Shown here in pieces: positions 43,255-51,950 of a stretch of DNA of 64,000 nt. Source of the stretch: Aliiroseovarius subalbicans (GTDB lineage: Bacteria > Pseudomonadota > Alphaproteobacteria > Rhodobacterales > Rhodobacteraceae). The stretch covers positions 806,001-870,000 of the forward strand of contig NZ_JALBYQ010000001.1 of the NCBI RefSeq assembly GCF_022678625.1, in the 5' to 3' direction. The position numbers were made by a program, and so were the translations under genes. The notes below the pieces were generated by a model. That model did not search any database. It saw nothing but the letters and a program-made list of their open reading frames with translations, and was not told where the DNA came from. Within the stretch, counting starts at the first letter, position 1. The number at the start of each line of letters is the position of its first letter.

Positions 43255-45228
43255 TCAGTGGCCTTTCTGCCCCTTCCGGGTCGTCTCGATCTGCTCCAAA
43301 AGAGCGTCCAGCGCGCTGCGCTCTTCGCGGTCAACCAACGCGCCATTGTCGGCAATGTCGAACACAGCCTTGTCTTCCCCTTCGCTGCGCACCGCCCGGT
43401 TGCGGGCCTCGGCAGCCTGGCTCAGGCGCCAGGTCAGCCCCTCGTCGGCCATCGCCTCGATGTCATGTTCCGCCTCATGTGTTTCACGACGCGCACCCCG
43501 GGTCGCTTCCAGCTTGGCCAATTCCTCGGCCAGACACATCGCGGCAATCTCGGCGTCATCCTGAATGCGGATCGCGGGGGTGATCTGCACATGTGACAGC
43601 GAGAACAGCTTTTCAAGGGTCTGTGACCCCGCCCCGGCCTCGATTTTCGCGCGCAGCACCTCGGCCCCGTCATGGGCATAGCGCAGGATGAAACCTTGCA
43701 GCGTGCGGTGGTCGGGTGTGGACATGTCCAGCCGTTCAAAACTGGCCTCGAACAGATCCAGCTTGTCGGGATGGGTGATCAGCGTGGCCAGGATCACCGC
43801 CTCGCGCAAAACGTCCTGCACATCCGCCCCGGCAGCCACCAGCATCGAAGCCTTGGTGGCCTGCTGCGGCGGAAGCGGCGCGTTCTTGTTCCATTTGCCG
43901 GGTTGGAATCGGGTCTGACGCGCCCCGCCGCCCTGCCCGCGATTGGCGCGAAACAGGTCCCAGCGCAGATCCTTGATCGCCTGGCCGTAGTGGCCCCGGA
44001 TCGACGGGTCGGCAATTCTGGCGATCACCTGGCGCAGGTCGCGGTCCAATGCTGCCTTGCGCTCGGGGCTGTCGAACACTTTTCCTTCAGTTTCGCGGCG
44101 CCACAGAAGCTGCACCATCGGCATCGCCTGATCCAGCAGCGCCTGCATCGCGTCCGGCCCTTGCGCTTTGAGCAGGTCGTCGGGGTCCAGCCCCTCGGGC
44201 ATGATGGCAAAGCGCAGGGACTGCCCGGCCTCCAGCAGCGGCAGCGCGGTATCAATCACCCGCATCGCGGCGCGCAGCCCGGCGGTGTCGCCGTCCAGCG
44301 CAATAATCGGCTCGGACGCAATGCGCCACATCAGGCGCAGTTGATCCTCGGTGATCGCGGTGCCCAGGGGCGCCACGGCGGCGGTGAACCCGGCCTCGGC
44401 CAGGGCGATCACGTCCATATAACCCTCGGCCACCACCAGGGACTTGCCCTTGCCCGCCGCCTCACGCGCCGGGCCGTGGTTGAACAGGCTGCGGCCCTTG
44501 TCGAACAGCTCGGTTTCCGGTGAGTTCAGGTATTTCGCGTTGTCATTCGGGTCCATCGCCCGCCCGCCAAAGGCAATGCAGCGCCCGCGCGCATCGCGAA
44601 TCGGGAACATGATGCGGCCCCGGAAGGTGTCATAGGGCTTGCCGCCCTTCTGGCTGGGCTTGGCCAGCCCGGCACCCAGGATCAGATCGTCCTCAACCCC
44701 CTTGGCCTTCAGCGCGTCCCACAGCCCTTGCCAGGCATCGGGTGCAAAGCCGATTTCCCACCGCTCCTGCGCCGGGTCGCCCAGACCGCGCCCGGCCAGA
44801 TAGTCCCGCGCCGCCGCACCTGCACCGGTCTTGAGTTGCAAGCGGAAATGCTGCACCGCCTGTTCCATCACCTCGGCCAGCTGGGTGCGCCGGTCGGCCT
44901 TCTCCTGCGCCTTGGGGTCGCGGGCGGGCATCTGCATCCCGGCTTCCTGCGCCAGAATCTCGATCGCCTCCATGAAGCCGACATTCTCGGTCTCACGCAC
45001 AAAGGAAATCGCATCCCCCTTGGCGTGGCAACCAAAGCAGTAATAATAGCCCTTGCGGTCATCGACGTGGAACGAGGCGGTCTTTTCCTGATGGAACGGG
45101 CACGGAGACCACATGTCACCCTTGCCCTGGTTCGATTTACGCTGATCCCACATGACCTTGCGCCCCACGACCTGAGACAGGCTGGTGCGCGTGCGCAATT
45201 CGTCAAGGAAACCGGGTGGCAGGGACAT
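43255..45228 (-). CDS. dnaG: DNA primase
   Basis: Synthesises RNA primers at the replication fork. It is 657 residues long. The N-terminal CHC2 zinc finger is CPFHQEKTASFHVDDRKGYY followed by CFGCHAKGD. The TOPRIM core has GKSLVVAEGYMDVIALAEAG and PIIALDGDTAGLRAA. The C-terminal helicase-binding domain is less conserved and ends in charged helices. It is followed by rpoD; upstream, 37 bp away, ends soxG of the unrelated sarcosine oxidase operon, so it may receive read-through from that operon. Confidence 0.97.
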   Translation of the reverse strand: MSLPPGFLDELRTRTSLSQVVGRKVMWDQRKSNQGKGDMWSPCPFHQEKTASFHVDDRKGYYYCFGCHAKGDAISFVRETENVGFMEAIEILAQEAGMQMPARDPKAQEKADRRTQLAEVMEQAVQHFRLQLKTGAGAAARDYLAGRGLGDPAQERWEIGFAPDAWQGLWDALKAKGVEDDLILGAGLAKPSQKGGKPYDTFRGRIMFPIRDARGRCIAFGGRAMDPNDNAKYLNSPETELFDKGRSLFNHGPAREAAGKGKSLVVAEGYMDVIALAEAGFTAAVAPLGTAITEDQLRLMWRIASEPIIALDGDTAGLRAAMRVIDTALPLLEAGQSLRFAIMPEGLDPDDLLKAQGPDAMQALLDQAMPMVQLLWRRETEGKVFDSPERKAALDRDLRQVIARIADPSIRGHYGQAIKDLRWDLFRANRGQGGGARQTRFQPGKWNKNAPLPPQQATKASMLVAAGADVQDVLREAVILATLITHPDKLDLFEASFERLDMSTPDHRTLQGFILRYAHDGAEVLRAKIEAGAGSQTLEKLFSLSHVQITPAIRIQDDAEIAAMCLAEELAKLEATRGARRETHEAEHDIEAMADEGLTWRLSQAAEARNRAVRSEGEDKAVFDIADNGALVDREERSALDALLEQIETTRKGQKGH

Positions 45229-45265
45229 GCTCCATATATGGGGCAGCGGGGAAAGGAGTCGAGTC

Positions 45266-45802
45266 CTAGCCCCGCGCCGCCACGCTTTTCATTGCCTCTT
45301 CGATCTCATGCACTGCCGTCTGCGCCATCGAGCGAAACACCATCAGGTCAAAACTGTCCGCGCCCACCCTCGTCACCGATCCCGTCATATGTCCGATCAA
45401 CGTACGGGCCGTGTGGCCGCGTTTGAACCGGTCCGGGCGCAGGTCCAGCGGACACAGCCGCGCCAGCACTTCGCGCGCCGCCGTGCCCTCAAGGCCCAGC
45501 ACGGCCCATCCATCGGATTGATCCGTCATTGCGAAATGCGCTTTCAAGGCGGCATCGGGTGCAGGGCCGATCAAGAACGCCTGCCCGCGCCCGCTCCAAA
45601 CCGCGCGCGCGCCCGCCTTGCCGCTGGCACGCCCCGGCGCTGGAAACGCCATGCCATGCGCGGCTTTCAGCGCGCCCACATCGCCCCCCGCCAGGGGGGA
45701 AAGGGACGTTATCACGCCTGGGTCGACTTCACGCAAAGCCGCATCGCCGACGGAGATCGGCGCCATGCCCGCACAGGGGCTTTTCGCTATCAGGCTAGCC
45801 AC
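45266..45802 (-). CDS. soxG: Sarcosine oxidase gamma subunit
   Basis: Smallest folded partner of heterotetrameric sarcosine oxidase after SoxD; 178 residues, similar to a GcvT half-domain. The GTG start at 45802 overlaps the soxA 3' end by 8 bp and gives ASLIAKSPCAGMAP; a GTG two codons upstream is an alternative. GWAVLGLEGTAAREVLARLC and GADSFDLMVFRSMAQTAV are the conserved blocks. It closes the soxB-soxD-soxA-soxG operon. No terminator is obvious before dnaG. Confidence 0.92.
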   Translation of the reverse strand: MASLIAKSPCAGMAPISVGDAALREVDPGVITSLSPLAGGDVGALKAAHGMAFPAPGRASGKAGARAVWSGRGQAFLIGPAPDAALKAHFAMTDQSDGWAVLGLEGTAAREVLARLCPLDLRPDRFKRGHTARTLIGHMTGSVTRVGADSFDLMVFRSMAQTAVHEIEEAMKSVAARG

Positions 45803-48725
45803 GCACACGCCCTCCTTCTGGGTCAAAGAACACCGGATCGCAGACCTCGCAGATCGCCTCGACCCCACGCAGGTGGTCCACCATGCGCACCCGTTCGCCG
45901 TGCCGCGCGCGGCCGTTTTTCAGGAACCCAAGGCCCAGGAAGGTGTCCATCGTGGGCGAGAACCCGACCGACGTCACATAGCCCTGATCGTTCACCCGGA
46001 CCGCCTCGGCCGTCTCATTGAACAGATGCGCGCCCGACAGCAGCTGTTTCACCGCGCCCACGGGGCGCAGGCCCACCAGCTGTTCGCGCCCAGAGGCGCT
46101 CAGCCCTTCGCGCGATGCGGCGGCCTTGCCGATGCAATCCTTCTTAACCGAAATCATCCGCCCCATGCCGACATCATCCGCCGTCACCCGGCCATGAATT
46201 TCCGCATGCGTAATGAAGCCCTTTTCAATGCGCAGCACGTTCAGCGCCTCCATACCATAGGCGCCGCCGCCCAGGGCCTCGGCCTGGCTGATCAAAAGCC
46301 GCCACAGCCCTTCGCCGTAGCGCGCTGGCACCGCGACTTCATAGGCGTGTTCCCCCGAGAACGAGATGCGGAAGAGCCGCCCTTCGACCCCGGCAACCGA
46401 CGCCGTGCCACAGGCCATGAAGGGCCAGGCCTCGGGGTCCAGACCATCATCCAGCACCGCGTTCAGCAGCTCCCGCGATTTCGGACCGGCCACAGCAAAC
46501 TGCGCCCATTGTTCGGTGGTTGAGATCAGGTGCACGTCCAGGTCGGGCACCAGCGCCTGCGCCACGAATTCAAGATGTGCCATCACCTGACCCGCGGCCA
46601 CCGTGGTGGTGGTCATGACGAAGTGATCATCCGCCAGCCGCGCGGTGGTTCCGTCGTCCATGACAATGCCATCCTCGCGCAGCATCAGGCCATAGCGCAC
46701 GCGCCCGACCTTCAGGCTTGAAAACATGTTTGTATAAACAAAATCAAGGAACTGCGCGGCGTCCTTGCCTTGGATGTCGATCTTACCCAGGGTGCTGACA
46801 TCGCAAATACCAACCGCGTTTCGCACCATCGCAACCTCGCGATCACAGCTTGCGCGCCAGGTCTTTTCGCCCTCTCGCGGGAAGAAGCTGGGGCGATACC
46901 ACAGCCCGGCTTCGATCATCGGCGCATGGGCGGCGACACTGGCGGCGTGCGAGGTTGTGAACCGTTCCGGCGCAAACCCCTTGCCGCGCGCGCCGGCCCC
47001 GATTGCGGCCAGTGAGACCGGCACGAAGGGCGGGCGGAAGGTGGTGGTGCCGGTTTCGGGTATGCCCCGCCCGGTCGCATCCGCAAGCACAGCGAGCGCG
47101 TTCACGTTGGAGTTCTTGCCCTGGTCCGGCGCCATGCCCTGCGTTGTATAGCGTTTCATGTGCTCGACGCTGGCATAGTTTTCCGCCGCTGCCAGCTTGA
47201 CGTCCTTTACCGTGACGTCGTTCTGAAAATCCAGCCAGGCGCGGGATTTGCCGTCAACCACCCAAAGGGGGCTAAGCGCATAGGTGCCGTCCTCGGCCTT
47301 AGGGATGTCAACACTTACAGGTTTCTTTCCAATGGCTTGCAGGGCATTTTTCGCGCCATCAACGCCCGCCGCCAGTGCCCCGGCGGTGGAGAAGACGCCG
47401 TTCGCAGCCCCTACGGCCTCAAGCCCCGGCACCATGTCGGGCACGGGCAGGAAGGCCTGTAGCGCCTCGTTCCAGACCGGGCGGCCATTCATGTGGCAAG
47501 TCAGGTTCAAAGTCGGATTCCAACCACCTGATATTGCGAGACAATCAGACTCTACCTGCTGAACGCCGGTGGCGGTGGTCACGCTGATCCCGGTCAGACC
47601 CTTACGGCCTTTCGTCCCGGTCACCTGAGCGCCGGTATAGACTGGGTAGTCGCCACAGACCTTCGCGTCGGCGCGGCTGTCGATCAGGGCGGCGATCTCA
47701 ACCCCCGCCGCCGCCAGATCCTGTGCGGTGCGATGGGCGCTGTCGTTGTTGCCGAACACTGCGACCCGCTGCCCGGCGGCAACGCCGAAGCGGTTCAGGT
47801 AACCGCGCACCGCCCCCGCCATCATCACGCCGGGGCGATCATTGTCCGGGAAAGCGATCGGGCGCTCCAGCGCACCGGCGGCCAACACCGCACGCTTGGT
47901 GTGAATGCGCCAGAAGGTCTCAAGCGGCCGTGCGCCGGGATCGGCCATATGCAGGCCGACACGCTCCAACGCGCCGTAGGTGCCATCATCGTGGGCGCCG
48001 GTCACACTGGTGCGTGTCATCAGCCGCACGTTGCCCATCGCTTCAAGCTCGTCCAGCACCTCATCCACCCAGACCGGGCCAGGTTTGCCGTCGATCTCAT
48101 GGCTTTCCGCCAAAAGCCGCCCGCCCATGCGCGCATCTTCGTCGGCCAGGATCACATCGGCCCCGGCCCGCCCAGCGGTGAGCGCGGCCATCAGACCGGC
48201 CGGCCCCGCGCCGATCACCAGGATGTCGCAAAAGGCAAAGGCTTTTTCGTAAAGCCCCGTGTCCGGCTCTCCCGACAAAGCGCCCAGTCCGGCGGCGCGG
48301 CGGATCATCGGTTCATAGAGTTTTTCCCAGAATTTCGCAGGCCACATGAAGGTCTTGTAATAAAACCCTGCGCTAAAGAACGGCGACAGCAGGTCATTGG
48401 CGGCCAGCAGGTCGAAATCGAGCGATGGCCAGGCATTCTGCGCGCGCACCTCAAGCCCCTCGAAGGCCTCTTGCATCGTGGCACGCACGTTGGGGGTCTG
48501 GCCTGCGCCGCGCCCGGTTGTGACCAGCGCGTTGGGCTCTTCGCTGCCCATCGTCATCACGCCGCGCGGGCGGTGGTATTTGAACGAGCGGCCCATCAGC
48601 TTTGTGCCCTGGGCCAAGAGCGCCGAGGCCACCGTGTCGCCTTCGAACCCGGTCACGCCTGCGCCGTCGAAGGTGAACCTGAGCGGGGCCGCGCGGTTGA
48701 TCAGGCCCTTGCCGTCGATCCTCAT
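45795..48725 (-). CDS. soxA: Sarcosine oxidase alpha subunit
   Basis: Large subunit, 976 residues, of the enzyme that oxidises sarcosine (N-methylglycine) to glycine, passing the methyl group to tetrahydrofolate or releasing formaldehyde. An N-terminal ferredoxin-like segment with GRSFKYHRPRGVMTMGSEEP comes first. An NAD-binding flavoprotein part follows, with VIGAGPAGLMAALTAGRAGA and a second nucleotide-binding site near RVAVFGNNDSA. The C-terminal 380 residues are a GcvT-type folate-binding domain (CDVSTLGKIDIQGKDAAQFL onward). Start and stop overlap soxD and soxG respectively. Confidence 0.96.
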   Translation of the reverse strand: MRIDGKGLINRAAPLRFTFDGAGVTGFEGDTVASALLAQGTKLMGRSFKYHRPRGVMTMGSEEPNALVTTGRGAGQTPNVRATMQEAFEGLEVRAQNAWPSLDFDLLAANDLLSPFFSAGFYYKTFMWPAKFWEKLYEPMIRRAAGLGALSGEPDTGLYEKAFAFCDILVIGAGPAGLMAALTAGRAGADVILADEDARMGGRLLAESHEIDGKPGPVWVDEVLDELEAMGNVRLMTRTSVTGAHDDGTYGALERVGLHMADPGARPLETFWRIHTKRAVLAAGALERPIAFPDNDRPGVMMAGAVRGYLNRFGVAAGQRVAVFGNNDSAHRTAQDLAAAGVEIAALIDSRADAKVCGDYPVYTGAQVTGTKGRKGLTGISVTTATGVQQVESDCLAISGGWNPTLNLTCHMNGRPVWNEALQAFLPVPDMVPGLEAVGAANGVFSTAGALAAGVDGAKNALQAIGKKPVSVDIPKAEDGTYALSPLWVVDGKSRAWLDFQNDVTVKDVKLAAAENYASVEHMKRYTTQGMAPDQGKNSNVNALAVLADATGRGIPETGTTTFRPPFVPVSLAAIGAGARGKGFAPERFTTSHAASVAAHAPMIEAGLWYRPSFFPREGEKTWRASCDREVAMVRNAVGICDVSTLGKIDIQGKDAAQFLDFVYTNMFSSLKVGRVRYGLMLREDGIVMDDGTTARLADDHFVMTTTTVAAGQVMAHLEFVAQALVPDLDVHLISTTEQWAQFAVAGPKSRELLNAVLDDGLDPEAWPFMACGTASVAGVEGRLFRISFSGEHAYEVAVPARYGEGLWRLLISQAEALGGGAYGMEALNVLRIEKGFITHAEIHGRVTADDVGMGRMISVKKDCIGKAAASREGLSASGREQLVGLRPVGAVKQLLSGAHLFNETAEAVRVNDQGYVTSVGFSPTMDTFLGLGFLKNGRARHGERVRMVDHLRGVEAICEVCDPVFFDPEGGRVRG

Positions 48726-48994
48726 GCCCCTGCCCCTTTCACATCGGCCGCCATCCGGGCCGCTTTCACCTCATGGGTCACGGTGTTGCGGGTGACGACC
48801 AGCCAGCCGCCGCAGCCCGCGCCGTGCCACCACATCTCATCGGTGTCGCCGGCCGGGTTGTCGCGAAGGTGAATATAGCTGTCCCAGTCATCGGACCAGT
48901 CGCTGTTGCCGGGCCGATCCAAGGCCACGGCCGCGCCCTTATAGGTGAATTCGCGGTGATCCCGATCACCACACAGGGGGCAAGGAATGCGCAT
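48722..48994 (-). CDS. soxD: Sarcosine oxidase delta subunit
   Basis: A 90-residue zinc-binding subunit. The zinc ligands known for this family are visible: CPLC at residues 5-8 and H plus C in WWHGAGCGGW. YIHLRDNPAGDTDEMW is the family signature. The last codon overlaps the soxA start (ATGA). It holds the alpha and beta subunits together in structures of related enzymes. Confidence 0.94.
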   Translation of the reverse strand: MRIPCPLCGDRDHREFTYKGAAVALDRPGNSDWSDDWDSYIHLRDNPAGDTDEMWWHGAGCGGWLVVTRNTVTHEVKAARMAADVKGAGA

Positions 48995-49006
48995 ATTCTC
49001 TGGTCC

Positions 49007-49534
49007 TCAGTTCGTTTCGCAGGCCGCATCGTCGGCGCGATACAGGCGATAGGTGACGTCGGTCCAGGCCTGTTCGGCCAGATTGACAACCGGGCCGGTG
49101 TTGTCTTCGAAATTGCCCATCAGCAGATGGCGGGTGCGAAATTCCAGAACCTTGGCATCCATCCGGGTGATTTCGAAGCCGCCGCCATCGCCGTCGATGG
49201 CGCAGGACCAGGCATCGGCGCCACGTGCGGTGTTGGGCCAGCACAGAAGGCCCTGATCCACAAACATGTTCGCGTTGGCCGTGCCCCGGACATGGCCCTG
49301 ATTGGTGGTCACCACCGAAAGCATCGCGAACAGCTGATCATGGTCCTGGTCGAAGTGAAAGCTGAGCCAGGCCGCCGCGACAACCTGGGCCGGTTGGCGC
49401 GCCAGGTGCGCGTCGCTGTATTGGCGTGACCAGCAGCCTTCGGGTGCGGCAAGGGTCGGCGCTGCAAGGGCGACAACCAGTCCGGCGCCGAAAAGCCCCC
49501 GGGCAAGTGTTTTAGTGAAGGTTGTGTTGCGCAC
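49007..49534 (-). CDS. Secreted protein inside the sarcosine oxidase operon
   Basis: A 175-residue exported protein of unknown function, placed between soxB and soxD. The signal peptide RGLFGAGLVVALAAPTLA is probably cleaved after AAPTLAA. The mature part starts PEGCWSRQYSDAHLARQPAQ and has four cysteines (GCW, LLCW, SCAID, DAACETN), which could make two disulfide bonds. The GTG at 49534 follows AGGAGG at six-base spacing and overlaps the soxB end by 23 bp, so it is co-translated with a cytosolic enzyme. No catalytic motif is evident. Confidence 0.75.
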   Translation of the reverse strand: MRNTTFTKTLARGLFGAGLVVALAAPTLAAPEGCWSRQYSDAHLARQPAQVVAAAWLSFHFDQDHDQLFAMLSVVTTNQGHVRGTANANMFVDQGLLCWPNTARGADAWSCAIDGDGGGFEITRMDAKVLEFRTRHLLMGNFEDNTGPVVNLAEQAWTDVTYRLYRADDAACETN

Positions 49535-50765
49535 CGCGCCCCTCCTCATCCATGATGCCGTGTCCGGTGTTGAACCGGTCCAGGCGGAAGGCTTCGGCGG
49601 TCTCGTGCGGCACGTCGTTCGCCATCAGATGCGCCAGCGCATAGCCCGAAGCCGGCACCGCCTTGAACCCGCCGTAGTTCCAGCCGCAATTCACGAACAG
49701 CCCGTCGATATGCGTCTTGTCGATGATGGGCGATCCGTCCGCCGACATGTCCATGATCCCGCCCCAACTGCGCAGCAGCTTGGCCTTGCCGAGCATCGGC
49801 ATCAGGGTCATGCCCGCCTCCATCACATGTTCGGCCGTGGGCAGGTTGCCGCGCGCCGCATAAGACGCATACATGTCCAGATCGCCGCCAAAGACCAAGC
49901 CGCCCTTGTCCGATTGGCTGATATAGAAATGCCCCATGCCGAAGGTCACGACATTGTCGATCACCGGTTTCAGCCCCTCGGTGACAAAGGCCTGCAACAC
50001 GTGGCTTTCGATCGGCAGGCGCATGCCCGCCATCGCCGCCACCTGGCTTGAGCGTCCCGCCGCCACCATCGCCACCTTCTTGGCCCGGATCGGACCGCGC
50101 GTGGTCTGCACGCCGGTGACCTTGCCGTTCTCGCTGTCGATCCCGGTGACTTCGCATTGCTGGATCAGGTCGACGCCGCGGCTGTCGGCGCCGCGGGCAT
50201 ATCCCCAGGCCACCGCGTCGTGGCGCGCGGTGCCACCGCGCGGATGATACAGCCCGCCAAAGATCGGAAAGCGCCCGTTGTCATGGTCAAGATAGGGCAG
50301 CATTTTACGGACCTCGTCGCGCCCCAGCAGGATCGCGTCATCGCCCTGATTGATCATCGCATTGCCACGCCGTGCGGCTGCGTCGCGTTGCCCGTCCGAG
50401 TGGAACAGGTTGATGATCCCGCGCTGGGAATGCATCACGTTGTAGTTCAGTTCGGCCTCAAGCCCTTCCCACAGCTTCAGGGAATGGGAATAGAACTCGG
50501 AATTGCCCGGCAGGAAGTAGTTGGCGCGCACGATGGTGGTGTTGCGACCGATGTTGCCGCCACCCAGGTATCCCTTTTCGACCACGGCGACATTTGTCAG
50601 CCCGTGCTTGGCGGCCAGGTAGTAGGCGGTTGCCAGACCATGCCCACCACCACCGATGATGATGATGTCGTATTCCGGCTTCGGCTCCGGGCTACGCCAG
50701 GCCTTGGACCAGCCCTTGTTGCCGGTCAGCCCCTGTTTGAACACCTGCCACCCTGAATATCGCAT
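49512..50765 (-). CDS. soxB: Sarcosine oxidase beta subunit
   Basis: Catalytic flavoprotein subunit, 417 residues. The FAD-binding motif is IIIGGGGHGLATAYYLAAKH. The segment PRGGTARHDAVAWGYARGAD contains the histidine that in characterised heterotetrameric enzymes carries covalent FMN. NCGWNYGGFKAVPASGYALA is the C-terminal active-site block. The ATG has GGAGAG upstream. First enzyme gene of the operon; a TetR-type regulator lies 82 bp upstream on the same strand, with a GCGAC/GTCGC hairpin between them (50830-50846). Confidence 0.96.
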   Translation of the reverse strand: MRYSGWQVFKQGLTGNKGWSKAWRSPEPKPEYDIIIIGGGGHGLATAYYLAAKHGLTNVAVVEKGYLGGGNIGRNTTIVRANYFLPGNSEFYSHSLKLWEGLEAELNYNVMHSQRGIINLFHSDGQRDAAARRGNAMINQGDDAILLGRDEVRKMLPYLDHDNGRFPIFGGLYHPRGGTARHDAVAWGYARGADSRGVDLIQQCEVTGIDSENGKVTGVQTTRGPIRAKKVAMVAAGRSSQVAAMAGMRLPIESHVLQAFVTEGLKPVIDNVVTFGMGHFYISQSDKGGLVFGGDLDMYASYAARGNLPTAEHVMEAGMTLMPMLGKAKLLRSWGGIMDMSADGSPIIDKTHIDGLFVNCGWNYGGFKAVPASGYALAHLMANDVPHETAEAFRLDRFNTGHGIMDEEGRGAQHNLH

Positions 50766-50847
50766 GCCGCTCTCCGTTTGGCGTCTTTTGCGACTATCGG
50801 GCGGATCAGACGCCCCGCCAAGACCCTTCGCGACGTTTTCGGTCGCT

Positions 50848-51450
50848 TTACGACGGGATAGGGCCAGCGCCGACCGCGCCGCGCACCATGTTCCAGTAGA
50901 TCTCCTCGACCCGGTCCGCCGACAGGCGCCCGCCTTCGCGATACCAGGTGTTAACCCCGGTCAGCATCGCGATGACCGCCAGAGTGGCCAGTTTTGTGTC
51001 GGGCAGCGTGAACGCCCCGGCCTGCGCCCCGTCGCGCAAGATGCCCTCCAGCTTGTCTTCATAGCGGCGGCGCAGGGCTTCGATCACCGCGAAATTGTCG
51101 GGTGTCAGGTTGCGCAGCTCCATATATGCGATGAACACCGCGTCGGGGCGGTCCAGGTGAAACCGGATGTGAAACCGGGTGAAAGCTTCCAATTGCGCCA
51201 GATGATCACCCATGGGCGCCACCGCATCCCAGGCGGCCAAAAGCTCATCCATATGGGTTTTCATCAGGTCAAACAGCAGGCTTTGCTTGTCCTTGGTGTA
51301 AAGATACAGCGCACCCGCCTGCACCCCGACCTCGCCCGCGATCTGGCGCATCGACACGGCGGCGAAGCCGTGGCGCGCGAACAGGCTGAGCGCTGCGTCG
51401 CGCACTTTCGGGCCTGTGATTTCGCTGTGTGATCCGGTTTTGCGTGCCAT
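50848..51450 (-). CDS. TetR/AcrR family transcriptional regulator
   Basis: A 200-residue TetR regulator. Helix-turn-helix: LFARHGFAAVSMRQIAGEVG followed by VQAGALYLYTKDKQSLL. The ligand domain is all-helical, ending WYREGGRLSADRVEEIYWNM. The ATG at 51450 gives MARKTGSHSEITG; the frame extends seven codons upstream. A 16-bp palindrome lies 14 bp upstream. It is in line with soxB, but in Roseobacters such regulators often control fatty-acid or ring-degradation genes, so a role in sarcosine metabolism is not assured. Confidence 0.88.
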   Translation of the reverse strand: MARKTGSHSEITGPKVRDAALSLFARHGFAAVSMRQIAGEVGVQAGALYLYTKDKQSLLFDLMKTHMDELLAAWDAVAPMGDHLAQLEAFTRFHIRFHLDRPDAVFIAYMELRNLTPDNFAVIEALRRRYEDKLEGILRDGAQAGAFTLPDTKLATLAVIAMLTGVNTWYREGGRLSADRVEEIYWNMVRGAVGAGPIPS

Positions 51451-51463
51451 GCGCCCTGAATAA

Positions 51464-51479
51464 CTGAACAAGCGTTCAG
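51464..51479. promoter_or_regulatory. Probable TetR operator
   Basis: CTGAAC-AAGC-GTTCAG, a perfect 6+6 palindrome, lies 14 bp before the TetR start. It is placed for autorepression and could also control the divergent lipoprotein gene 95 bp away. Confidence 0.6.
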
Positions 51480-51573
51480 ATCAAAGCGAAATGCGGGCAT
51501 CAATGCGCGGGAACCGCTTGCCCCGGCTGGGTGGGGGGCGTTATGGTCGCGCCAGGTAAACAGGACCGGTATC

Positions 51574-51864
51574 GTGCATCGTCTCGCCCTTTTCGTCACC
51601 CTTGCGGCTGTCACCGCCTGCGCCGATGCGCCGGTTCTGGACGCACGGATCAGTGACCGGGCGCGCGCGGCGGAGTATCCGGTGATTGTGCCGTTGGGCC
51701 CGCTGCTGGCCTCGGTGCCCCCGACGCAGGAAGATTATGGCATCGGCACACTGGCCGACCGCGCAGCAGCCTTGCGCGCGCGCGCTGCTCGGCTGCGGGG
51801 CGCCATCGTCGACCCGACCACCCGTGCCCGAATGCAAGCCGCATTGGCACGCCACGGCGGTTAA
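51574..51864 (+). CDS. Hypothetical small lipoprotein
   Basis: A 96-residue protein with a GTG start at 51574. The signal peptide HRLALFVTLAAVTAC ends in a lipobox, and the mature protein begins CADAPVLDARISDRARAAEY. The body is short: a Pro-rich segment (VIVPLGPLLASVPPTQEDYG) and an Ala/Arg-rich helix DRAAALRARAARLRGAI. No known domain. It is divergent from the TetR gene and about 86 bp before hom. Confidence 0.72.
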   Translation: MHRLALFVTLAAVTACADAPVLDARISDRARAAEYPVIVPLGPLLASVPPTQEDYGIGTLADRAAALRARAARLRGAIVDPTTRARMQAALARHGG

Positions 51865-51950
51865 CCCTGCGGTTTACTCCCACGCCCCATTGCCCCGCCT
51901 GCCCGCATTGGGTAACAAACCTTTCGAACACATCGACGACGGAGACCGAC

